In this document: positions 1-7,827 of the stretch, one piece after another
Position numbering within the stretch: the first letter of the stretch is position 1
How the letters are laid out: each line of letters starts with the position of its first letter
Assembly (NCBI GenBank): GCA_017395545.1
Contig: JAFPUF010000073.1
Span: 1-64,000 of the forward strand
Origin: Treponema sp.
Lineage (GTDB): Bacteria; Spirochaetota; Spirochaetia; Treponematales; Treponemataceae
Reading direction: 5' to 3'
DNA length: 64,000 nucleotides
Position numbers and translations under genes: made by a program
Notes under the pieces: model-generated
The model's database searches: none
Seen by the model: only the letters and a program-made list of their open reading frames with translations
Told to the model about the DNA's origin: nothing

Positions 1-146
1 CATGGAGTTGGACCAGGAACTTTTGGAAAACCATTGTGTATTATTTTTCTTCTCTCCAGTTTTTCTTTTAAGAACATTAAATAAATATAGTCAAATATAA
101 TTATTCCAAATATTATAATTAATAAAATCCAGACTTTATTATTCAT
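1..146 (-). CDS. Integron cassette protein with one membrane segment (partial)
   Basis: An open frame of 48 codons starts at ATG 146 and runs off the left window edge without a stop. It opens with a few polar residues, then a hydrophobic stretch rich in Ile, Leu and Phe (about residues 5-25), then a basic segment. This suggests a small N-terminally anchored membrane protein. A GGAAA-type ribosome site lies just upstream. It begins about 35 nt after an attC junction, so it is the second cassette of the integron array. It is very AT-rich, unlike the chromosome genes, as expected for a foreign cassette. I do not recognise the family. Confidence 0.6.
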   Translation of the reverse strand, partial: MNNKVWILLIIIFGIIIFDYIYLMFLKEKLERRKIIHNGFPKVPGPTP

Positions 147-180
147 TTTTTTTCCAAACGCGCCCCAGTGCGGGCGTCCA

Positions 181-243
181 CATAACAATTGCTTAAACCG
201 CAAACCGGCTTGACCCGCTGTCGGCTACGAACCTTTGTTAGGC
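181..243 (-). other. attC recombination site between two integron cassettes
   Basis: Read on the minus strand, the site begins with GCCTAAC (R'' box, 243-237) and ends with GTTATG (R' box, 186-181). The outer arms TAACAA (183-188) and TTGTTA (235-240) are perfect complements, with an imperfect inner palindrome between them. Size (63 bp) and layout fit an attC site. It sits between the stop of one cassette gene (254) and the start of the next (146). The R' box departs slightly from the GTTRRRY consensus. Confidence 0.75.
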
Positions 244-253
244 GATTTTTTTT

Positions 254-1111
254 CTAAAAGTTTATATTTTCATAATTGTTATCACTGATAACAATTGTAC
301 CATCAGGCATCATAAAAACAACTTCATCCCAATACTTCTTTTTTCCTTTATGTTCTTTTATTACATATATAAAATAAATAATCCACTTTTCTTGTTTTTC
401 ATCGAGTGGATGTAGTTCATAATAAGAATAAAACAATGGTATATCGGGTTTCAATATTTCATTTATATAAGAATCAGCGATTTTTTGTAATTCGTTTCTT
501 TTGATATAATCTTTTAAATCTTTTTTCTTTGAAAAAATATCCTGCGCATTAATAAGTTCCTGTCCTATTTCCCAGGTAAGATCATATACTCCTTCTGGAT
601 TAGCAGTTGAAGTAACGCCTTCTATATGTATCAAATCTTTTCTAGAATAATTTGCCTGATAAACATGAATTCTTCTTTTAGATGTTTCTATAATTCTTTC
701 CTTATATTTTTTTGATGAATCTTTTTCTGAGAACAATAAATCTAAAAAAAGTGTCATGCTATTATCGAGTTTATATGTCGTTCCATCCTGTTTATTAATG
801 ATACGACCATTCATGTAAAATGTTTCTTTCTCATCTGTGTCATAAGAAACTGAAACTTCATATTTTAAAAGAACTTTTATATACTTTTCTTGTCTTGAAA
901 TTTTAATTCTATCAAGAAATTCTTGCTTTTGAGTCTCATTTAAACTGATAGAAGATTTTTCCTGCGGATTATCAAAGTCTCTTTTTGTGATTCTTATTTC
1001 TTTTATATTTTTAATTTTTTCTAGTCCACAATAATTTGTTGATTCTTGTGCATTAAGTTGAATAAGTGAAATTAGTAAAAAAGAAATTGTAAATAATATT
1101 ATTTTTTTCAT
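254..1111 (-). CDS. Secreted protein of unknown function in an integron cassette
   Basis: This 285-residue protein is encoded in the first cassette of the integron. I start it at ATG 1111 because a GGAGA ribosome site lies just before it and the next residues (MKKIILFTISFLLISL) form a clear signal peptide ending near NAQ. The frame is open upstream to 1291, but that part covers the attI junction and looks non-coding. The mature part is charged, rich in Lys and Glu, with no domain I recognise, so it is probably periplasmic or surface-associated. It is markedly AT-rich compared with chromosome genes to the right, consistent with cassette acquisition. The gene ends 11 nt before the attC R'' box, the usual tight cassette packing. 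Confidence 0.7.
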   Translation of the reverse strand: MKKIILFTISFLLISLIQLNAQESTNYCGLEKIKNIKEIRITKRDFDNPQEKSSISLNETQKQEFLDRIKISRQEKYIKVLLKYEVSVSYDTDEKETFYMNGRIINKQDGTTYKLDNSMTLFLDLLFSEKDSSKKYKERIIETSKRRIHVYQANYSRKDLIHIEGVTSTANPEGVYDLTWEIGQELINAQDIFSKKKDLKDYIKRNELQKIADSYINEILKPDIPLFYSYYELHPLDEKQEKWIIYFIYVIKEHKGKKKYWDEVVFMMPDGTIVISDNNYENINF

Positions 1112-1140
1112 TCTTCTCCAAAAGCAGGCCAGTGGCCTGT

Positions 1141-1152
1141 CGCCATAACAAA
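1141..1152 (-). other. Probable attI x cassette junction
   Basis: The minus strand reads TTGTTATGG here, matching the TTGTTATG of the attC R' box at 181-188. It lies 30 nt before the first cassette gene, on the integrase side of the array, so it is the expected attI/cassette crossover point. A second RYYYAAC-type box, GCCTAAC, lies at 1333-1327. It may be a remnant of an older site. The exact attI borders cannot be set by eye. Confidence 0.5.
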
Positions 1153-1232
1153 ATTTCTCTGTATCTATCATAAATTTCTTATTGTCGTTCTTTTGTCGGC
1201 ATAAGTCTTTTATGAAAGATCTTATTCTCCAA

Positions 1233-1260
1233 ATAATACCATAAATTAGGAAATTTTCAA
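1233..1260 (-). promoter_or_regulatory. Candidate cassette promoter Pc
   Basis: TTGAAA (1260-1255) and TATTAT (1238-1233) are separated by 16 nt and point from the integrase side into the cassette array, about 85 nt before the first junction. This is where a cassette promoter is needed when the cassettes lie beyond the 3' end of intI. Confidence 0.5.
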
Positions 1261-1456
1261 GAAAGTTATGCGGATACGCATAAGTCCGCACTTTTTTATT
1301 ACGAAACTCTACTTGCAGCCGGTTGCGTTAGGCTATGGAGCACCGCCGGAGGCGTTCACCGACATCCGTGCCGTAACGAGAACTTCGTTCTCGCGGTAGT
1401 TATTGCCTTTTATAGCACGCGACATCCTTGTCGCGCCTGGATAATTTATGCACGGC

Positions 1457-1521
1457 TGGCGGGGAATGGAGCGAAAGCGGAAGTGCGGAACAGCCGACCC
1501 GCGTAAGCGGGTAACGCCATG
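1457..1521. repeat. GC-rich palindromic repeat, copy A
   Basis: This stretch carries the palindrome ACCCGCTTACGCGGGT and a block with GAAGTGCGGAAC. Both resemble the copy at 45652-45828, which has GAAGTGCGGTTAGC and a GACCCGCC...GGCGGG stem. It lies between the integrase gene and the first cassette. The whole interval 1152-1579 holds hairpins of this kind and no gene I can support. Confidence 0.5.
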
Positions 1522-1579
1522 GATTTTCGGCGTTATTCAGAACGCCATAGATTGTCGGCTTTATCTGGAAGTCCTTAAA

Positions 1580-2806
1580 TTACATTTCATCCAGTGGACT
1601 GACTACATCCATTTCTTTTTTGTTGAGCACATGGGTGTAAATCATTGTCGTGCGTACGTCTGAGTGTCCGAGAAGTTCCTGCACTGTGCGGATGTCGTAG
1701 CCGTTTTCAAGAAGGTGTGTTGCGAATGAATGGCGGAAGGTGTGGCAGGTTGCATTCTTTATGATTCCGGCTTCGCGGACTGCGGTTTTTACGGCTTTTT
1801 GCATGAGACTTTCGTCAATGTGATGACGGCCTTGCTTTCCTGTGGCCTTGTTGAGCCAGCGGTTTTTCTGAGGGAAGAGCCATTGCCATTTGAATTCTTT
1901 CGCCGTTTCTTGCGATCGTTTATCCATACCGTCACGGAGAATGACTGCTCCGAATCCGTCGGCGAGGTCTTTTTCGTGCAGAGCCTTAACTTTTTTGATA
2001 TGCTCTTTGAGTTTGGGAACGAGAAGTTTTGGGAGCATCACGCGTCTGTCTTTTCCGCCTTTCCCGTAGCGGATTGTGATTTCGTTTCTTTCAAAATCGA
2101 GGTCGAGTATTCTTAGAGAAAGCACTTCGTTCAGTCTCATGCCTGTTCCGTACAAAAGCTGGGCAATTAATTTTTTGCTTCCGTCAAGATGATTTAACAC
2201 TGCAAGGACTTCTTTTTTGCTGAGGACGACCGGTGCGCGTTTTTTGTGTTTGGCGTGGATTACTTCGGAGAGGTTTTCCAGATCTTCGTGTTTTACGAAT
2301 CTGAAATAGAAGAGAAGGGCACTCATTGCCTGATTCTGGGTTGAAGGGCTGACATGATATTTTATCGCCAGGTTTGAGAGATAGGAATTGATATGATTCT
2401 GCGTCAGGAGTGTGGAATTGAACATATATATAGATAGAAAAGATTTGACCCACTTTGTATAACATTCGATTGTGTGCTGGCTGTAATGTTTTGTGATGAG
2501 AATTCTTTTCAGCTCGTTCAGTTCTTTTTGAAGCCCGGATTTTTTCTGGACTGATTGTTCGGGGGGATTTTTCTGCTCTGCCGGATTTTGCGGGAGTGGC
2601 GTGATGTTGAATAAGCCTGTCTGATAAAGATTTTCTAGAAGCAAATTGATGGATTTTTGTGTGTTAGGGATAAGCCAGATTTTTTGATTATTGTTCCACT
2701 GCCGGTTCTGAACAGCACGAACAGCGTTAAGCATAGGCGGCGTGAAACCATTCGGAAAGGAAACTGCGATTTTTGAGTCTTGGTAAGGGCGTATAAATAC
2801 GAGCAT
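1580..2806 (-). CDS. intI: Integron integrase (tyrosine recombinase)
   Basis: This 408-residue protein recombines attI and attC sites to insert and shuffle gene cassettes. The tyrosine-recombinase residues are all present: Arg224 (TGMRLNEV), His355 and Arg358 (HTFRHSF), His381 (LGHSD) and Tyr390 (MIYTHV). The extra IntI-specific segment before the second Arg box (about 305-335, with GRHHIDESLMQKAV) separates it from XerC/XerD. The SAM-like core-binding domain starts near residue 92. The ~90 residues before it form an extension absent from class 1 integrases, containing a RQWNNNQKIWLIP motif like one seen ahead of some other phage-type integrases. The 3' end faces the cassettes, so this is a reverse-oriented integron as in T. 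denticola. The ribosome site at the chosen start is weak. Confidence 0.93.
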   Translation of the reverse strand: MLVFIRPYQDSKIAVSFPNGFTPPMLNAVRAVQNRQWNNNQKIWLIPNTQKSINLLLENLYQTGLFNITPLPQNPAEQKNPPEQSVQKKSGLQKELNELKRILITKHYSQHTIECYTKWVKSFLSIYMFNSTLLTQNHINSYLSNLAIKYHVSPSTQNQAMSALLFYFRFVKHEDLENLSEVIHAKHKKRAPVVLSKKEVLAVLNHLDGSKKLIAQLLYGTGMRLNEVLSLRILDLDFERNEITIRYGKGGKDRRVMLPKLLVPKLKEHIKKVKALHEKDLADGFGAVILRDGMDKRSQETAKEFKWQWLFPQKNRWLNKATGKQGRHHIDESLMQKAVKTAVREAGIIKNATCHTFRHSFATHLLENGYDIRTVQELLGHSDVRTTMIYTHVLNKKEMDVVSPLDEM

Positions 2807-2900
2807 GCCTTAAATATATTGAAGAAAATCTTAAACGTCAAATTTTTATTGAAAGGAAAACAAAAAAAGCGGGCTGACTAAATCCAGTCGCATGAAGTAT

Positions 2901-2994
2901 CCCGGGGGCGTTGCGGGGGATACCCCCGCAGAAGGGGTAGCGACCAACGAAGTGGGCGCTCGCGGTTCAGGCGTAGCCTTCACCGAGATTCGCT
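2901..2994. repeat. GC-rich palindromic repeat, copy B
   Basis: Blocks GGGGGCGTTGCGGGGGATA and GAAGGGGTAGCGACCAACGAAG are shared with copy F (16511-16599) and, on the other strand, with copy G inside the rsuA-like gene. The copy contains a self-complementary GCGGGGG/CCCCCGC stem. It occupies most of the gap between intI and the ytf operon. Confidence 0.6.
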
Positions 2995-3018
2995 AAAAAC
3001 TCTCCTCGAGAGTTTTTT
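2995..3018. terminator. Bidirectional terminator after the ytf operon
   Basis: A 10-bp stem (AAAAACTCTC / GAGAGTTTTT) with a 3-nt loop has A- and T-runs at both ends. It lies just past the stop of the last transporter gene at 3037. Confidence 0.7.
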
Positions 3019-3036
3019 CGCTACGCGACCGGCTCC

Positions 3037-4113
3037 CTACCCTGCCATTGCGCCGAGCTTCTTCTTTCTATGGGCGAGGATTATGCTCTGGAGCAGGATG
3101 AAGAAACACAGCATGAGGCCGGTTGTGATGCTCTGCCAGTACGGCTCACGCAAGCCTGATGCTACGACGATGTTGTTGATTGTTTTGAGGCTCATTACGC
3201 CGAACAGGGTTCCGATTACGCTTCCGACACCTCCGCTTAGCAATGTGCCGCCGATGATTGATGAGGCGATCGCCTGCATTTCGGCTCCGGTTGCGTTTGA
3301 GGCGTTGCCGGCTCCGGTGTGCAGAAGGTAGATGAAGCCCGCAATTCCGGCTAAGACTCCGCACAAAACATAGGCGAAGAACTGTGTGCGTTTTACATTG
3401 ATTCCGAGCATGAGTGCGCTTTCACTGTTTCCGCCGACTGCGTACAGGTTTCGGCCGAAGCGAGTCCATCTGAGCATTGCCCACAAAACCAGGACTACGA
3501 CCAGGGCGATTACTACGCCTACTTCAATCGAAGACGGAATCCAGTTGCCGTTTTTGGCATAGGTTCCGATGAAAGGAATGTCGATTTCAAAATCTTTGAG
3601 GGCAAGAAAGCCTGCATTTGCTGCCGTTCTCGGGACTTTACTGACGATTGTGGTCATTCCCCGGGTAAAGAACATTCCGGCAAGGGTTACTATGAACGGC
3701 TGAATCTTGAGATATGCGACGAAATATCCCTGAATCAAGCCCATCGCAAGGCCGATTCCCAGTGAAATCAGAACTGAGCTTAAAACTCCGCCCGCATGGT
3801 CTTCCATAAAAACGACCGAAGCCATCGTGATGAGTGCGACTGAGCCGCCGACCGAAATATCGATTCCGCCGGTAATCATTACGATTGTGAGTCCGCACGC
3901 CGTTACAATCAGATAGGCATTGTTGTTGAACAGGTCCAGAAACTGCTGCGGGTTCAAAAATCCGCCGCCCCAGATAATCATCGCAAGCAGGTACATTCCG
4001 ATGAAAGTGCAGATTGTAATCGTAAGGAGCAGAGTTGTGTTTGAAAGCGGCTGTCTGTCTTTTCCTTTTGCAAAAGGATTCAAATTTTGCAAAGTCTCGA
4101 TGATATTTGCCAT
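3037..4113 (-). CDS. yjfF: Sugar ABC transporter permease, YjfF type
   Basis: This 358-residue inner-membrane protein is one half of the pore of a sugar importer. It is hydrophobic with eight to ten predicted membrane helices. It carries the family signature GGIDISVGGSVAL near residue 85 and TLAGMFFTRG near residue 145, the latter matching YjfF of the E. coli galactofuranose importer. The gene follows the other permease by 2 nt, and its GGAGG ribosome site overlaps that gene's stop codon, so the two are translationally coupled. It is the last gene of a ytfQ-ytfR-ytfT-yjfF style operon in the same order as E. coli. The substrate is inferred from the family and could be another furanose or hexose. 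Confidence 0.85.
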   Translation of the reverse strand: MANIIETLQNLNPFAKGKDRQPLSNTTLLLTITICTFIGMYLLAMIIWGGGFLNPQQFLDLFNNNAYLIVTACGLTIVMITGGIDISVGGSVALITMASVVFMEDHAGGVLSSVLISLGIGLAMGLIQGYFVAYLKIQPFIVTLAGMFFTRGMTTIVSKVPRTAANAGFLALKDFEIDIPFIGTYAKNGNWIPSSIEVGVVIALVVVLVLWAMLRWTRFGRNLYAVGGNSESALMLGINVKRTQFFAYVLCGVLAGIAGFIYLLHTGAGNASNATGAEMQAIASSIIGGTLLSGGVGSVIGTLFGVMSLKTINNIVVASGLREPYWQSITTGLMLCFFILLQSIILAHRKKKLGAMAG

Positions 4114-4115
4114 AG

Positions 4116-5192
4116 TTATTTAGCCTCCACTTTTACTGCTGCCGCTTTTTTCGCAAGTATTTTATTCTTGAGTTTTCCAAGCCAAGCCTTTACTACAGGA
4201 GAGCCTGCGACAACGATGATGATGATGACGATTGCCTTGTAAGCTTTTACCGCCGTCGAAGAAACTTTCATCGCATACAGTGTGATTGTGAGTGCCTGAA
4301 TGATGTATGCGCCCAGAATCGAGCCGGAAAGCTTGAATTTTCCGCCGCCGAGTGAGTTTCCGCCGATTGCGACTGCAAGGATTGCGTCCATCTCAATGTC
4401 GAGAAGGATTGTCTCGTGGTTAATAAGTCCGATTCGGCAGACATTTATTGAGCCTGCCATCGTTACGCACACGCCGAGAATTACGAAAACTGCGAGCTTC
4501 CAGATTACAGGGTTGATTCCGTTAAGTTTCGCTGCCCTCTCATTGATTCCGACTGACTGAATGTAAAGGCTGAGGGTCGTTTTTTTGAGAAGAATGTTAA
4601 TCAAAATGATGAAGATGATGACAACGATAATAGGAGTCGGAACTGCAATATGAGGAATAAAGCCGCCGATGTAACTGATGAGCGGGCTTTCGACATTCGG
4701 AGTAGCACCGCCGTTAATCCAGTAAGCGATAGGGCGACCGGCTGTGTACAGAATCAGCGAGGCAATCATCGGCTGAATGTTGAATTTTGCGATAAGAATA
4801 CCGTTGAACAGACAGAAGATAATAGCGACGACACAGGCAACAAGCAAAGCTGCGAGAATCGTGCCCGGATTGATAGTTCCCGCACGGAGGATTTTTACGA
4901 AGACTGAGCCTGCGATAGCCGCCGCCGCACCGATAGAAATATCCTGGCCTTTTGTAGCGCTCGTCACCAGAGTCATGCCGATTGAAAGAATTACGAGTTC
5001 GCTCGCTCCGTTCAGGATACTGACCAGGTTTCCGAAAAGAACCGTATTTTTGAAATTGTTGGTCTTGATTCCGATTGAGAAGAAACCAGGATCCCGGATA
5101 AGGTTGAAGATTACCAGAATCAGCAGGGCAACGATCGGGATTGCAAGCTGAGACTGGAAAAGTTTTTTGATTTGATTCGTGATTTTATTCAT
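4116..5192 (-). CDS. ytfT: Sugar ABC transporter permease, YtfT type
   Basis: This is the first of two RbsC/MglC-superfamily permeases (358 residues) of the importer. It has about ten membrane helices, the conserved TKGQDISIGAAAAIAG block after the first helices and a basic C-terminus. I start it at ATG 5192, which has GGGAGG 11 nt upstream. A TTG seven codons further up is in frame but would place that ribosome site inside the coding sequence. The start overlaps the 3' end of the ATPase gene by 8 nt. Having two different permeases rather than a homodimer is typical of the YtfT/YjfF pair. Confidence 0.85.
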   Translation of the reverse strand: MNKITNQIKKLFQSQLAIPIVALLILVIFNLIRDPGFFSIGIKTNNFKNTVLFGNLVSILNGASELVILSIGMTLVTSATKGQDISIGAAAAIAGSVFVKILRAGTINPGTILAALLVACVVAIIFCLFNGILIAKFNIQPMIASLILYTAGRPIAYWINGGATPNVESPLISYIGGFIPHIAVPTPIIVVIIFIILINILLKKTTLSLYIQSVGINERAAKLNGINPVIWKLAVFVILGVCVTMAGSINVCRIGLINHETILLDIEMDAILAVAIGGNSLGGGKFKLSGSILGAYIIQALTITLYAMKVSSTAVKAYKAIVIIIIVVAGSPVVKAWLGKLKNKILAKKAAAVKVEAK

Positions 5193-6702
5193 TTTTTGCT
5201 TTTCCTCCCGCAATTGTCTGCATAATTACATCCTGACTTAATTCTTCGCCTTTTAGCTCGCCGACAATCTTACGGTCACGCATGACGATGAGCCTCTGAC
5301 AGACAGAAAGCATTTCCGGGATTTCCGAAGAAATGAATGTGACGCTCACGCCCTTTTCTGCAAGTTTGAGCACTTCTTTCTGAATCTGAATCTTGGTTCC
5401 GACATCAATACCGCGTGTCGGTTCATCAAGAATCAGATACTGCGGATGGGTCAAAAGCCAGCGCGCAAGGATGACCTTCTGCTGGTTTCCGCCTGAGAGG
5501 GATTTAATTGGTGTTTCTTTCGAAGCCGTCTTGATTTCAAGCAGTTTGATATATTCGTCAGCAAGTTTTTCTGATTCCGCCCTTGAAATCGGATGGAAGA
5601 ATCCCCGGAGAACCTGCATTGCAAGAATCATATTCTCCCGCACCGACAGGTCCTGGATGATTCCGTCGCCTTTGCGGTCTTCAGGAAGATATCCGATTCC
5701 GTTTTTCATTGCATCTTTAGGAGAAGTGATTTTTGTGTCCTTTCCGTTGATTTTGACTTTTCCGCTCGTGATTCTGTCAGCGGCAAAAACTGCACGAACA
5801 CTCTCACTTCGGCCGCTTCCCAAAAGTCCCGTAAAGCCATTGACTTCTCCCTTTCGGATGTTAAAGTCGAACGGACGCACGCCTTCGGTTGTCGCAAGAT
5901 CTTTTGCCTCATAGATATTTTCTGTATCAGGAAGAGGGCGCTTCATATTTTTAAGGTTGGTCATATCCTCCGCATCTTTTCCGAGCATCGCAGAAATCAG
6001 TTTTACGCGCGGCATTTCACTGACCGTGTATTCTCCGACCAGTTCGCCGTTTCTAAGGACTGTAATTTTATCGCAGACTTCATAGACCTGTTCAAGGAAG
6101 TGAGTGATAAAGATAATTCCGACACCATGGCTCTTCAGAACGCGCATCAAAGTAAACAGAAGTGCGACTTCGTTATCATCCAGGGAAGAAGTCGGTTCAT
6201 CGAGAATCAGAACCTTGCAGTCCATATCAACGGCACGCGCAATCGCTACCATCTGCTGAACGGCAAGGGAACAGGTTCCGAGCTGCTGGTTCGCATGAGC
6301 AGGAATATTCAGCTGTTTCAGGAGTTCAGTTGCTTTCTTTTCCTGTTTTTTCCAGTCAATGAATTTATAGTTTCCGCGGCCAATATACATATTCTCCGCC
6401 ACCGTGAGGTTCGGGCAGAGGGTAATTTCCTGATAAACTGTAGAGATGCCGAGATTCTGTGCATCCTGCGGGGAACGGATATTCACGGCACCTTCAACGC
6501 CCGCAATTCTTATTTCACCTGCATCCTTGATATGAACGCCGGTAAGAACTTTGACCAGAGTCGATTTTCCGGCACCGTTCTCACCCATAAGCGCATGAAT
6601 TTCTGCTTCACGAAGCGTAAAGTCAACATTCTGGAGGGCCTTTACGCCGGGAAATTCCTTGCAGATTCCGCGCATCGACAAAACAACATCATTTTTTTCC
6701 AT
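5185..6702 (-). CDS. ytfR: Sugar ABC transporter ATP-binding protein, YtfR/MglA type
   Basis: This 505-residue protein holds two fused nucleotide-binding domains that power the importer from the cytoplasm. The first has Walker A GENGAGKST near residue 40 and Walker B LILDEPTSSL, with a degenerate signature loop (SLAVQQM). The second has the reduced P-loop LLGSGRSE, a full LSGGNQQK signature and LILDEPTRGID. This asymmetry is normal for the MglA/RbsA/YtfR group. It is separated from the binding-protein gene by an 82-nt gap that holds a terminator-like hairpin, so it is probably made at a lower level than the binding protein. Confidence 0.92.
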   Translation of the reverse strand: MEKNDVVLSMRGICKEFPGVKALQNVDFTLREAEIHALMGENGAGKSTLVKVLTGVHIKDAGEIRIAGVEGAVNIRSPQDAQNLGISTVYQEITLCPNLTVAENMYIGRGNYKFIDWKKQEKKATELLKQLNIPAHANQQLGTCSLAVQQMVAIARAVDMDCKVLILDEPTSSLDDNEVALLFTLMRVLKSHGVGIIFITHFLEQVYEVCDKITVLRNGELVGEYTVSEMPRVKLISAMLGKDAEDMTNLKNMKRPLPDTENIYEAKDLATTEGVRPFDFNIRKGEVNGFTGLLGSGRSESVRAVFAADRITSGKVKINGKDTKITSPKDAMKNGIGYLPEDRKGDGIIQDLSVRENMILAMQVLRGFFHPISRAESEKLADEYIKLLEIKTASKETPIKSLSGGNQQKVILARWLLTHPQYLILDEPTRGIDVGTKIQIQKEVLKLAEKGVSVTFISSEIPEMLSVCQRLIVMRDRKIVGELKGEELSQDVIMQTIAGGKAKNE

Positions 6703-6712
6703 ATTAAATCCT

Positions 6713-6755
6713 AAAAAAAACGGCGTAAAATATGCGATTACACACTTTACGCCGT
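6713..6755 (-). terminator. Attenuator hairpin between ytfQ and ytfR
   Basis: On the minus strand a perfect 10-bp stem (ACGGCGTAAA / TTTACGCCGT) with a 16-nt loop is followed by eight T. It sits after the binding-protein stop and directly before the ATPase ribosome site, so it probably ends most transcripts after ytfQ. Confidence 0.75.
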
Positions 6756-6784
6756 CATATCAGACAATTTACAAAAGCAGTCGA

Positions 6785-7747
6785 TTAGTCACCAAGACCA
6801 TAAGTGTCAATGTCAGCCTGTGTGATTGTTTTTGCATCGAATCCTTTTTCTTCAGAAATGATTTTCTTTGCAGGAACTTTTCCAGTTGCAATCATCTGCT
6901 CGATAACGCCAGCCTGGAAAGGAGAGCACTGACCGTCATAGTTCCAGCTCTTTGCAAGAAGTTCGCGGAGAGCCCATTTGTTGCAGTCAAATCCCATTAC
7001 GATAACTTTTCCGTCAACACCGTGTGTGATTCCAGCCTCGTCGAGAGCAGCAACTGCACCTTTTGCCATACCGTCGTTCTCAGCGTAGATAACGTTGAAG
7101 TCTTCTTTTGAGTTAATTACAGATTCAACGATTTTCTTAGCCTCAGCCTCGTCCCATGTTGCTGTCTGCTGAACAACTTTCTTCATTCGGCCTGCAGCAA
7201 ATTCTGCATCAAGAGCACCAGTTCGACCAATCTGAGCGTCTGAACCCATAGCACCCTGAATGTGAACTACGTTATATTCAGGAAGTTTCTGCGTTTTGAG
7301 CCATGCGACAGCAGTGTCACCCTCTTTTGCCATATCAGAAACAACTGCGGCTTCATAAAGGTCTTCTTTTACGTTAATCATTCGGTCGAAAAGGAAGACT
7401 TTAATTCCGGCTTTCTGAGCCTTTTTGAGAACTGCTTCCCATCCGTCAGTAGCAGCAGCAGAAAGAAGAATGTAGTCAACGCCGTCTGTGATGAACTGAG
7501 AGGCTGCGTTCAACTGCTCGTCGTTCTTGAGGCTGTAGAAAGTCTTTACGTCATACTTTGCGTTGCCGAAAACAGACTCAAAGTCCTTTACGTTTGCAGC
7601 GCGGTAGCCTGATTCAGAAGGCGGGTTGTTAATGATACCGATTTTGACAGTGCTGCCAGTTTTTGGAGCGGCGTCTTTTTTGTTACATGAAACGAACAGT
7701 GACCCTGCGAGAGCGAGAGCCATTACGCAAGCAATAATTTTTTTCAT
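6785..7747 (-). CDS. ytfQ: Sugar-binding lipoprotein, YtfQ-like
   Basis: This 320-residue protein captures the sugar outside the inner membrane and delivers it to YtfT/YjfF. It begins with a lipoprotein signal whose lipobox LFVSC places the lipid on Cys21. The mature part is a periplasmic-binding-protein type I fold. SESGYRAAN, ATDGWEAVLKKA and VFLFDRMINVK all match the galactofuranose-binding protein YtfQ. A strong GGAGGA ribosome site lies 7 nt before ATG. Upstream are a promoter and four phased GGATT repeats. Membrane anchoring of the binding protein is usual in treponemes. The exact ligand is inferred. Confidence 0.88.
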   Translation of the reverse strand: MKKIIACVMALALAGSLFVSCNKKDAAPKTGSTVKIGIINNPPSESGYRAANVKDFESVFGNAKYDVKTFYSLKNDEQLNAASQFITDGVDYILLSAAATDGWEAVLKKAQKAGIKVFLFDRMINVKEDLYEAAVVSDMAKEGDTAVAWLKTQKLPEYNVVHIQGAMGSDAQIGRTGALDAEFAAGRMKKVVQQTATWDEAEAKKIVESVINSKEDFNVIYAENDGMAKGAVAALDEAGITHGVDGKVIVMGFDCNKWALRELLAKSWNYDGQCSPFQAGVIEQMIATGKVPAKKIISEEKGFDAKTITQADIDTYGLGD

Positions 7748-7789
7748 CTAAGTATCCTCCTTTTTTAGATGTGCAACTTTGCTGTATTC

Positions 7790-7818
7790 ATACTAAGTCT
7801 GAAAATTCGATTTTTAAA
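7790..7818 (-). promoter_or_regulatory. Candidate ytfQ promoter
   Basis: On the minus strand TTTAAA (7818-7813) and TAGTAT (7795-7790) are 17 nt apart, leaving a ~40-nt leader to the ytfQ start. The -35 is weak, which fits a promoter needing an activator bound at the repeats next to it. Confidence 0.45.
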
Positions 7819-7827
7819 TGGAAATAT

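Noticed and set aside
1112-1291. Sixty extra in-frame residues ahead of the first cassette protein
   Set aside because: The stretch spans the attI junction and candidate promoter, and a signal peptide with a good ribosome site begins at 1111.
1448-2116. Two plus-strand frames opposite and beside intI
   Set aside because: They overlap repeat sequence or the antisense of the integrase and have no recognisable features.
5593-6714. Long open frame opposite the ABC ATPase gene
   Set aside because: It lies fully antisense to a convincing gene, has no ribosome site and its product resembles nothing; it reflects codon bias of the real gene.
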